NCBI GenBank assembly: GCA_031553225.1
Contig: JAVBLU010000022.1
Location: forward strand, 1 to 22,806
DNA from: JAVBLU01 sp031553225
GTDB taxonomy: Bacteria; Bacillota; Clostridia; Christensenellales; UBA1750
Length of the DNA stretch: 22,806 nucleotides
Reading direction: 5' to 3'
The notes beneath the pieces are model-generated. The model was not told the origin of the DNA and did not search any database. It saw nothing but the letters and a program-made list of their open reading frames with translations. Below are positions 7,488 through 13,715 of the stretch, in pieces (position 1 is the stretch's first letter; each line of letters begins with the position of its first letter). Both the position numbers and the translations under genes were made by a program.

Positions 7488-7514
7488 GGGCTACCTCCAA
7501 GCTGAATTTGGCCT

Positions 7515-7543
7515 AGTATATGCGGTCGCGGCGGCTTTGTCAA
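7515..7543 (-). promoter_or_regulatory. Consensus promoter of aspS
   Basis: On the minus strand a perfect -35 TTGACA (7543-7538), a 17-base spacer and -10 TATACT (7520-7515) form a near-consensus housekeeping promoter. Transcription should start near 7508, giving a leader of about 190 bases before the aspS ATG at 7317. Confidence 0.85.
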
Positions 7544-7620
7544 GCGCCGGCCGGAAAAGTGGCAACTCTGTCCCCGTCGCTCATATGCTGAAACGAACAT
7601 TTACATCAAGGAGGTATCCC

Positions 7621-7872
7621 ATGGATTTATCGCAGTTTCTCGTCGAACAGGCGCTCATCCTTGTTCCTGTGCTGTATGTCATCGGCATGGTCATGAAGCG
7701 CGCCCCCATGGTTCCCGATTGGACGATTCCCTTTACGCTCGTCGTTCTGGGTATCCTCGGAGCCATCGGCCTGATGGGCCTTTGCATCCAGGCCGTGCTG
7801 CAGGGCATCCTTGCCGCCGGAGCCGCCGTGCTCACCGATCAGGCCATCAAGCAGGGCTCGCGCCGTGGGTAA
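7621..7872 (+). CDS. Small holin-like membrane protein (Phage_holin_5_2 type)
   Basis: An 83-residue protein with three hydrophobic segments (about 8-24, 35-54, 56-71), a conserved VPDW turn (31-34) between the first two, and a basic C terminus. This resembles the small Firmicutes holin family Phage_holin_5_2. The ATG at 7621 has a strong AAGGAGG site; an upstream frame extension runs through the aspS leader and is not credible. Phage holins oligomerise in the membrane to release endolysin, but no endolysin, tail or integrase gene lies nearby. It may be a domesticated or stand-alone membrane protein. It converges on the acyltransferase gene, with about 85 bases between them. Confidence 0.75.
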   Translation: MDLSQFLVEQALILVPVLYVIGMVMKRAPMVPDWTIPFTLVVLGILGAIGLMGLCIQAVLQGILAAGAAVLTDQAIKQGSRRG

Positions 7873-7957
7873 CGGCGCTGCGGTGCCTCACGGCTGCCGC
7901 CCCTTTCGCGGTTGGCCAGCGCGCTTTCGCCAACTGCCATGCAAAACCGGCAAGACC

Positions 7958-8695
7958 TCAGGCGCTTGCCTGACCCGCCGGCTGCGCTGCGCTCACCATG
8001 GTGTCGTGCAGGCAGCCGGCCAAGCGTTCCTTTTCCACGGCGGGCGGGTTGTCCGGATCGTAGCGTACGCCCGGCAGAAACGTCATGGTGCGTTTGCGCT
8101 TGTTCACGTACACGGGCACGAACAACGCCCGCCGCCCGGTTCGTTTGTAGTACGCCCGGCCAATCTCGGCGAAGCCCTTGTGGAAACGCGACACGCCCTC
8201 GCTCACATAGCCGCCCTCCTGGCCGCCCGGATTCTCCGGAAAAAGCAGGATGTTGTTGCGTCTCTCCATCTCCTCCACGGTCTGCTCGATGGTGCGCAGC
8301 ACCTCCCGGCCGCTGCCGTGGTGCACGGGGATACCGTTGAGCGCCACCATAACGAAGGAGATGAGAGGCAGCAGCTTTCGCGTGAGTCCGCGCCGAAAGC
8401 CCTCGGAAAGGGCGCGGAACACGCGGTCCACGCCGCTGGTGAGCTGCGCCTCGATGAGCTCACGATCCAGCATCTCGGAGATGATCCACGGCCGATGCCG
8501 AAACGGCATGCGCAGCGCCGTCACGATCGGGCCGTAGATCTCCAGATGGTTGCACACAAACACCACCGGCTGCTTGCGGGCATCCACCTTTCTGTGTCCC
8601 ACCGGCCTGCAGGGGAACAGAGGGCGCAGGATGGCCTTGATGAACCAAAGCCCGATATGACGCCAAACACGCTTGATTCGTTCGCGTATGTGCAT
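7958..8695 (-). CDS. PlsC-like lysophospholipid acyltransferase
   Basis: A 245-residue protein related to 1-acylglycerol-3-phosphate acyltransferases, which acylate lysophosphatidic acid at the membrane. The conserved blocks are VCNHLEIYGP (47-56, motif I), a GIPVHH segment (121-126, motif II) and LFPENPGGQE (151-160, motif III). Two canonical residues differ: the catalytic Asp of HX4D is Gly55, and FPEG is FPEN. The start at 8695 places a short amphipathic N terminus ahead of the domain, with GGGGATGG as a poor binding site. The longer frame to 8950 runs through the neighbouring gene's start and was rejected. It is divergent from the UroD-like gene. Function in lipid acylation is inferred from family only. 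Confidence 0.75.
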   Translation of the reverse strand: MHIRERIKRVWRHIGLWFIKAILRPLFPCRPVGHRKVDARKQPVVFVCNHLEIYGPIVTALRMPFRHRPWIISEMLDRELIEAQLTSGVDRVFRALSEGFRRGLTRKLLPLISFVMVALNGIPVHHGSGREVLRTIEQTVEEMERRNNILLFPENPGGQEGGYVSEGVSRFHKGFAEIGRAYYKRTGRRALFVPVYVNKRKRTMTFLPGVRYDPDNPPAVEKERLAGCLHDTMVSAAQPAGQASA

Positions 8696-8726
8696 CTCGT
8701 CACCATCCCCTGCGGTCCGGAATCGC

Positions 8727-8755
8727 TTTCTTTTTGAAGCGCGGTACTGTATAAT
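8727..8755 (+). promoter_or_regulatory. Probable promoter of the UroD-like gene
   Basis: A perfect -10 TATAAT (8750-8755) lies about 50 bases before the ATG at 8804. The best-spaced -35 (TTTCTT at 8727-8732, 17-base spacer) is weak. The same intergenic stretch must also carry the promoter of the divergent acyltransferase gene. Confidence 0.5.
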
Positions 8756-8803
8756 ATGGCTTGCGTCACCAAAAAAAGCACATGCGTACCAAGGAGGCTC
8801 TTC

Positions 8804-9808
8804 ATGACGAGTCAGGAGATCATCCGCCGCGTCATCAATCATGACAACCCGCCGCGTATCGGGCTTTCCTTCAATGCGCCCGGGCCCAACGACATAGCCG
8901 GGTTGCCCATGTTCTTGCCCGATTACCCCGGTTCGAGCTTTGGCCGGCACGAGGAGCTCGTGCGCATGGCGCCCGACTTTCCCGGCGAGCTGATGCTGGA
9001 CCGCTTCGGCAACCTGTACGGCCGCCTGAACGGCCGCACAAAGGGCGAGTGTCTGCGCGGCGCGCTGGAGGAGTGGGACGCCCTGGAGGAGTACGCCTTC
9101 CCGCAGCTTCCGCCCGTAACCGACGAGCAGATCGCCTCGGCCAAGGCCGCCTGCGGCGACAAGTACCGCCTGGGGTGGTGCGGCGGTTTGTTCTCTATTT
9201 TACGCGATTTACGGCGAATGGACAACCTATTGCTCGATGTTTTGATGGAACCGGCGCGCGTGGAGCGCCTAACCTGGATGACCGTGCGCCACAACGCGCT
9301 CATGATGCGCCGCGCGGCGCTTATGGGCGCGGATGGCGTGATCTTTGGCGACGACTGGGGCACGCAGGGCGCGCTGCTCGTCTCCCCCGCGCTGTGGCGC
9401 AAGCTGTTCGCGCCGGCGTACCGCTCCATGGTCGATGAAGCGCACGCACTCGGGTTGCATATCATTATGCACTCCTGCGGCAAGGTGGGGGCAATCGTAG
9501 GCGATTGGGTGGACATGGGCATGGATGTGCTGCAGTTCGACCAGCCCGGGCTGCACGGCGTGGCCGAGCTTGGGCAAAAGTATGGCGGCCGCACGAGCTT
9601 CTGGTGCCCCGTTGATATCCAAACGGTACTCGCCACGGGGGACCGCACCGCCATTGAAGCGGAAGCGCGCGCGATGCTTCGCTACCTAAAACCGTACGGC
9701 GGCGGGTTCATCGCCAAGGATTACCCCTCCCTGGCCGACATCGGCGTTGCGGACGAGTGGGCAGCCTGGGCAAGCGACATCTTCATCCAGAACGCCGCGT
9801 ACGAATAA
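8804..9808 (+). CDS. Uroporphyrinogen decarboxylase family / corrinoid methyltransferase-like protein
   Basis: A 334-residue TIM-barrel protein of the UroD family, closer to the MtaA/MtbA-like methyltransferases than to heme-pathway HemE. The zinc-site pattern of those enzymes is visible: H223-S-C225-G, with a further Cys at 268 in FWCPVD. An acidic FGDDWG lies at 181-186. The arginine-rich N-terminal substrate motif of true HemE is not seen. Members usually move methyl groups between a substrate, a corrinoid protein and a thiol such as coenzyme M or tetrahydrofolate, but no corrinoid protein or activase is encoded in this window. The ATG at 8804 has an AAGGAGG site. A run of AT-rich, rare leucine codons occurs at about 9188-9250. 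The substrate is unknown. Confidence 0.8.
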   Translation: MTSQEIIRRVINHDNPPRIGLSFNAPGPNDIAGLPMFLPDYPGSSFGRHEELVRMAPDFPGELMLDRFGNLYGRLNGRTKGECLRGALEEWDALEEYAFPQLPPVTDEQIASAKAACGDKYRLGWCGGLFSILRDLRRMDNLLLDVLMEPARVERLTWMTVRHNALMMRRAALMGADGVIFGDDWGTQGALLVSPALWRKLFAPAYRSMVDEAHALGLHIIMHSCGKVGAIVGDWVDMGMDVLQFDQPGLHGVAELGQKYGGRTSFWCPVDIQTVLATGDRTAIEAEARAMLRYLKPYGGGFIAKDYPSLADIGVADEWAAWASDIFIQNAAYE

Positions 9809-9819
9809 CCGCCGTACGC
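9797..9819. repeat. Inverted repeat over the stop of the UroD-like gene
   Basis: GCGTACG (9797-9803) and CGTACGC (9813-9819) flank a 9-base spacer that holds the TAA stop. With no T-run after it, the hairpin is at best a weak terminator or an mRNA-end structure between this gene and trkA. Confidence 0.4.
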
Positions 9820-9855
9820 ATATTGAGCATTTCCATTTAGAAAGGTCCTGTAGAG

Positions 9856-11208
9856 ATGCGCATCATTATTGTAGGCGACGGCAAGGTGGGCCATGCCCTC
9901 GCCGAACAGCTGTCCAACGAAGGCCACGATGTGGTCGTTGTGGACAGCAACGCCGAAGCCCTTCGCAAGGCCATCGAGAAGCTGGACGTACTGTGCATTC
10001 AGGGTTCCGGCGCCAGCGCCGACACGCTCCGCGAGGCCGGGGTGAAGGAAGCGGATATTTTCATCGCCGTCACCTCCTCCGACGAGATGAACATGATTTG
10101 TTGCCTGATGGCGCACAAAATGGGCGCAAAGAAGATCATTGCGCGCATCCGTAACCCGGAGTACGCAAATACCGAGTCCATGCTGCGCGACGACCTGGGG
10201 ATCGATCTGACGATCAACCCGGAGCTCTTCGCCGCAGGAGAAATATCGCGCCTTCTGCGCTTTCCGCACGCGCACTCCATCGAAACTTTCGCCCGCGGCC
10301 GGGTGGAGATGATCGAGTTTCTCGTGGGCGCGGACGCCCCAAACATCGGCAAGCCCCTGCGCCTGCTTCGGCCGACCATGCCCTGCCACGTGCTGTTCGC
10401 CGTGGTTGTGAGAGGCGACGAGGTGCTCATCCCCGACGGCGACTTCGCCGCGCAGGAAGGCGACCACCTGCACATCGTGGGCGAACCCACGCAAACGCTG
10501 CTCTTTGCCAAGTACATGGGCCATGTGCCGCACAAGGTGCGCACGGTGATGATCGTGGGCGGCTCGCGCATCGCTTTTTATCTGGCGCGGCAGCTGCACA
10601 AGCTGGGCATGCGCGCGCGCATTCTGGAACTAGAGGAGAAACGCGCACGCCAGCTGAGCGCCCTGCTGCCCGAAGCCGTGGTCATCCTGGGCGACGGGAC
10701 CGATCAGGACATCCTGGACCAGGAAAACCTGCGCGACATGGACGCCTTCGTGGCGCTGACCGACCGTGACGAGGAGAATATTCTGGCTGCGCTGCACGCC
10801 AAGGACGCCGGCGTTGGCAAGGCCGTGGCCAAAGTTACGCGCACGCACTACGCCCGCCTGGCGGAAGGCGTGTCGGTGATATCGCCCAAGGACCTGACCG
10901 CCGACCGCATCGTTCGCTACGTGCGCGCCATGGTGAATTCCGAGGGTTCCTTCGTGGAGCGGCTATACCGCATCGTCGGCGGGCAGGCCGAGGCGGTGGA
11001 ATTTTGCGCCCACAGCGGTTCGCGCATTTTGGGCGTGCCCCTCAAGGATATGCGCCTTAAGTCCGGGGTGCTTGTGGCGGCCATCGTGCACAAAAACCAG
11101 ATCGTCATTCCCTTCGGCAACGACGTGGTGCGCGAGGGCGACACGGTGATCATCGTCACCAAAGGGCTGCAGCTGACCGACCTCAACGACATACTCATCG
11201 GGGGCTGA
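9856..11208 (+). CDS. trkA: Trk potassium uptake regulatory subunit TrkA
   Basis: A 450-residue cytoplasmic gating subunit of the Trk/Ktr potassium channel. It has the full double architecture: RCK_N with nucleotide motif GDGKVG (7-12) and acidic D30 (about 1-120), RCK_C (about 140-220), a second RCK_N beginning at VMIVGG (231-236, about 228-345) and a second RCK_C (about 370-450). The first nucleotide site is intact; in the second the GxGxxG pattern is altered to GGSRIA. NAD(H) or ATP/ADP binding is known to switch these proteins. The gene ends 4 bases before trkH, so the two are co-transcribed. The start has a moderate GAAAGG site. Confidence 0.93.
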   Translation: MRIIIVGDGKVGHALAEQLSNEGHDVVVVDSNAEALRKAIEKLDVLCIQGSGASADTLREAGVKEADIFIAVTSSDEMNMICCLMAHKMGAKKIIARIRNPEYANTESMLRDDLGIDLTINPELFAAGEISRLLRFPHAHSIETFARGRVEMIEFLVGADAPNIGKPLRLLRPTMPCHVLFAVVVRGDEVLIPDGDFAAQEGDHLHIVGEPTQTLLFAKYMGHVPHKVRTVMIVGGSRIAFYLARQLHKLGMRARILELEEKRARQLSALLPEAVVILGDGTDQDILDQENLRDMDAFVALTDRDEENILAALHAKDAGVGKAVAKVTRTHYARLAEGVSVISPKDLTADRIVRYVRAMVNSEGSFVERLYRIVGGQAEAVEFCAHSGSRILGVPLKDMRLKSGVLVAAIVHKNQIVIPFGNDVVREGDTVIIVTKGLQLTDLNDILIGG

Positions 11209-11212
11209 GCGC

Positions 11213-12658
11213 ATGCAGGTACGTATGATTCTGCGCGCGCTTGGCGTGCTCTTGTGCAGCGAGGCCGTGCTGCTCGCCCCCTCGCTGGCTGTGTCGCTCA
11301 TCTACCGCGAGGGCGACGCGCCCGCCTTTCTGATCACCCTTGCGCTGCTGCTCGTGTGCGGACTGCCGCTTATGCTGCTTCTGCGCCCCAGCAAGCGGCA
11401 GCTGCAGGCGCGCGACGGCTTCGCCTTAGTGGGCGGGGGATGGGTGCTCCTGTCCGCCTTTGGGGCGCTTCCTTTTGTGTTTACAGGCGCTATCCCGTCC
11501 TACGTCGACGCCTTCTTTGAGACGGTTAGCGGCTTCACGACAACGGGCGCGAGCATTCTGCGCAATGTGGAAGCGCTGCCGCATGGGCTTCTCTTCTGGC
11601 GTTCCTTTACGCACTGGGTAGGCGGCATGGGCGTGCTCGTGCTTACCATTGCCATCCTGCCGCAGCTGGGCTCGCGCAACATGGAGATTCTGCGCGCGGA
11701 AAGCCCGGGCCCCAGCCCGGAAAAGCTGGTGCCCCGGCTGAGGGAAACGGCCAAGCTGCTGTACCTGATCTATCTGGGCATGACGGTGCTTATGGCGGGG
11801 CTGCTGCTGCTCACGCGCATGCCGCTCTTCGACGCCCTGGTGAACACCTTCGCAACAGCCGGAACCGGCGGGTTCGCCGTGCTCAACGCCTCCATCGGCG
11901 GCTACAACAACTTTTGGGCGGAGCTTATCATCGGCGCGTTCATGTTGCTTTTCGGCGTCAACTTCGCCGTGTACTTCTCCTTTTTGGTACGCCGGTACAA
12001 AAAGGCGGTACGCAACGAAGAGCTGCTGTTGTACGTGGGCATCGTGGCAGTGTCCATCCTCATCATCACGCTGAACATACTGCCCGGCTACAAAGGCTTC
12101 CTCAACGCCCTGCGCTACGCCGCGTTCCAGGTATCCTCGGTGATCACCACAACCGGCTTCGCCACCGCCAACTTTGACCAGTGGCCCACGCTGTCCAAAT
12201 CCGTTCTGCTGTGCCTGATGATCATCGGCGCGTGCGCCGGATCCACAGGCGGGGGCATTAAGGTGTCTCGCCTTTTGCTGCTGACGAAAACCTTCCGCCG
12301 CGATCTGTCCGCCATCTTGCACCCGCGGCTCGTCCGGCCCATCATTGTGGACGGCAAGCGCGTAGAGGAGGACACGCTGCGTTCCGTGCTCGTGTTCTTC
12401 TTCGGCTACGTCAGCGTGATCATCGTGGCCACGCTCGTCGTTTCAGCCAATGGCTTCGACTTTATCTCCACCTTTACGGCCGTCATCTCGGCCACAGGCA
12501 ACATCGGGCCCGGACTTGGCATGATCGGCCCTGTCGGCAACTACGCCGATTTTTCCAACCTATCCAAGCTGACTCTCTCCATGTGCATGCTCATCGGACG
12601 CCTGGAGATCATGCCGATTCTGTTGCTGCTCACGCCCTCGCTGTGGCGGCGTGCGTAA
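11213..12658 (+). CDS. trkH: Trk/Ktr potassium channel subunit TrkH
   Basis: A 481-residue polytopic membrane protein that forms the K+ pore. The four pore-loop selectivity filters are visible in order: TTTGAS (about 110), TAGTGGF (about 215), TTTGFA (about 317) and ATGNIGPG (about 430). The basic loop RAESPGPSPEKL follows the second membrane hairpin, as in TrkH. It begins 4 bases after trkA. The binding site before the ATG at 11213 (GGGGGC) is poor, so coupling to trkA translation is likely; an in-frame ATG at 11225 is an alternative start. It converges on the dCMP deaminase gene with only 46 bases between stops and no clear terminator. Confidence 0.93.
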   Translation: MQVRMILRALGVLLCSEAVLLAPSLAVSLIYREGDAPAFLITLALLLVCGLPLMLLLRPSKRQLQARDGFALVGGGWVLLSAFGALPFVFTGAIPSYVDAFFETVSGFTTTGASILRNVEALPHGLLFWRSFTHWVGGMGVLVLTIAILPQLGSRNMEILRAESPGPSPEKLVPRLRETAKLLYLIYLGMTVLMAGLLLLTRMPLFDALVNTFATAGTGGFAVLNASIGGYNNFWAELIIGAFMLLFGVNFAVYFSFLVRRYKKAVRNEELLLYVGIVAVSILIITLNILPGYKGFLNALRYAAFQVSSVITTTGFATANFDQWPTLSKSVLLCLMIIGACAGSTGGGIKVSRLLLLTKTFRRDLSAILHPRLVRPIIVDGKRVEEDTLRSVLVFFFGYVSVIIVATLVVSANGFDFISTFTAVISATGNIGPGLGMIGPVGNYADFSNLSKLTLSMCMLIGRLEIMPILLLLTPSLWRRA

Positions 12659-12704
12659 GCGCCGTTCATATACTCAGGAGCAGCCTGTCCGCCTAGCTGC
12701 GCCT

Positions 12705-13154
12705 TTACTGCGAAAACTGCTCCATGGCGACGCCCGCTTCGGCGAAGAGCTCCTGCGTAAAGTCGTCCGGGTAGGGGTGGCGGTACACCACGCGCGCAAT
12801 GCCGGCGTTAATGATGAGCTTGGCGCAGATGGAGCAGGGCTGGTGGGTGACATACAAGGTCGCACCGTCCACGCACACGCCCAGCTTGGCAGCCTGGATG
12901 AGGGCGTTCTGTTCGGCGTGCACGGCGTAACAAATTTCGGCGCGCTGGCCGGAGGGGATGCCCCGCTCCTTGCGCATGCACGCGCCGCGCTCCACACACG
13001 TCTTAACGCCCGCCGGAGCGCCGTTATAGCCGGTGGTGAGCACGCGCCGGTCGCGCACGATCACCGCGCCCATCTTGCGGTTCTCCTGATAGCAGCTGGC
13101 CCATGTGCCGATCAGCTCGATCATCTCCATAAAACGCCGGTCCCATTTGTCCAT
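12705..13154 (-). CDS. dCMP deaminase (ComEB-like cytidine/deoxycytidylate deaminase)
   Basis: A 149-residue zinc deaminase that converts dCMP to dUMP, supplying thymidylate synthesis. The zinc-binding catalytic motif is HAEQN (H79, with the proton shuttle E81), paired with PCSIC (C107 and C110); an earlier TGYNGAP block (41-47) is typical of the deoxycytidylate branch. The ATG at 13154 is chosen because a -10 element lies just upstream at 13185-13190; a longer frame to 13280 would begin before that promoter and add an unrelated hydrophobic segment. The binding site is a purine stretch AGGGGGG. It is divergent from groES. Confidence 0.88.
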   Translation of the reverse strand: MDKWDRRFMEMIELIGTWASCYQENRKMGAVIVRDRRVLTTGYNGAPAGVKTCVERGACMRKERGIPSGQRAEICYAVHAEQNALIQAAKLGVCVDGATLYVTHQPCSICAKLIINAGIARVVYRHPYPDDFTQELFAEAGVAMEQFSQ

Positions 13155-13184
13155 GCGCTGCGCCCCCCTATTCCTCTTGCACCC

Positions 13185-13190
13185 ATTATA
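13185..13190 (-). promoter_or_regulatory. -10 element of the dCMP deaminase gene
   Basis: A perfect TATAAT on the minus strand, about 30 bases before the ATG at 13154. No good -35 sits at the right spacing, so the promoter is only partly supported. Confidence 0.45.
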
Positions 13191-13290
13191 AAGAAAGGCG
13201 CAAACTAAAGACGCCATAGAAAACGCGAGCATCAGCGAGCTATTCGCCGTAAACACGTATATTTTTGGCAAAATCGGCACATAATGAAGG

Positions 13291-13319
13291 TTGCGTAAAC
13301 CAGCCTGGATAGCTATAGT
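13291..13319 (+). promoter_or_regulatory. Promoter of groESL
   Basis: TTGCGT (13291-13296), a 17-base spacer and TATAGT (13314-13319) form a housekeeping-type promoter. Its start point (about 13326) falls just before the CIRCE operator, the usual arrangement for HrcA-controlled chaperone operons. Confidence 0.8.
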
Positions 13320-13332
13320 AGGCGTGTGCTAT

Positions 13333-13359
13333 TTAGCACTCAGTAAACGTGAGTGCTAA
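13333..13359. promoter_or_regulatory. CIRCE operator (HrcA binding site)
   Basis: TTAGCACTC, nine bases, then GAGTGCTAA: an exact match to the CIRCE consensus. HrcA binds it and represses groESL until heat or misfolded protein titrates GroEL. hrcA itself is not in this window. Confidence 0.97.
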
Positions 13360-13408
13360 CAACGAAGAAGGACAAGGCGACCCCATACGAACTAAGGAGG
13401 CAGAAGGC

Positions 13409-13693
13409 ATGAACATCAAACCCCTCGGCGACCGTGTGGTCATCAAGAACATCGAGGCGGAGGAGACCACCAAATCCGGCATCGTGCTGCCCGGCACGGC
13501 CAAGGAAAAGCCGCAGATGGCCGAAGTGCTTGCGGTTGGACCCGGCGGCAACGTGGACGGCAAGGAGATCACGATGCAGGTGGCGGTCGGCCAGAAGGTC
13601 ATCTATTCGAAGTATGCGGGCACGGAAGTGAAGCTGGACGGCCAGGAGCTCATCATCGTCCGTCAGAGCGACATTCTCGCCGTTGTTTGCTAA
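13409..13693 (+). CDS. groES: Co-chaperonin GroES
   Basis: A 94-residue Cpn10, the lid of the GroEL folding chamber. The start MNIKPLGDRVVIK is canonical, and the mobile loop that grips GroEL is TTKSGIVLPG (20-29). The length is standard. The ATG at 13409 has an AAGGAGG site; the frame upstream of it runs back into the CIRCE region and is not coding. It lies 22 bases before groEL under one CIRCE-controlled promoter. The C terminus ends in an unusual VVC. Confidence 0.96.
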   Translation: MNIKPLGDRVVIKNIEAEETTKSGIVLPGTAKEKPQMAEVLAVGPGGNVDGKEITMQVAVGQKVIYSKYAGTEVKLDGQELIIVRQSDILAVVC

Positions 13694-13715
13694 TTAAAGG
13701 GAGGTACGTAAGGAT

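Noticed and set aside
7352..7510. T-box riboswitch upstream of aspS
   Set aside because: GGAACCGC next to the terminator resembles the T-box core, but the U of UGGN is A, the AGGG flank is missing and no Stem I specifier loop could be drawn. A covariance search could overturn this.
7958..7973. Hairpin TCAGGC-GCTT-GCCTGA at the acyltransferase stop as a terminator
   Set aside because: The stem is only six base pairs and is not followed by a T-run on either strand.
8925..8945. tRNA T-loop-like GGTTCGAGC
   Set aside because: It lies inside the UroD-family coding region and no acceptor or anticodon stems surround it.
12677..12723. GGAGCAG/CTGCTCC inverted repeat as a terminator between trkH and the deaminase
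   Set aside because: The arms are 33 bases apart, the second lies in the deaminase coding region and no T-run follows.
13155..13280. N-terminal extension of dCMP deaminase with a hydrophobic segment
   Set aside because: The TATAAT at 13185-13190 lies inside it and the deaminase fold starts at MDKWDRR, so the extension is intergenic.
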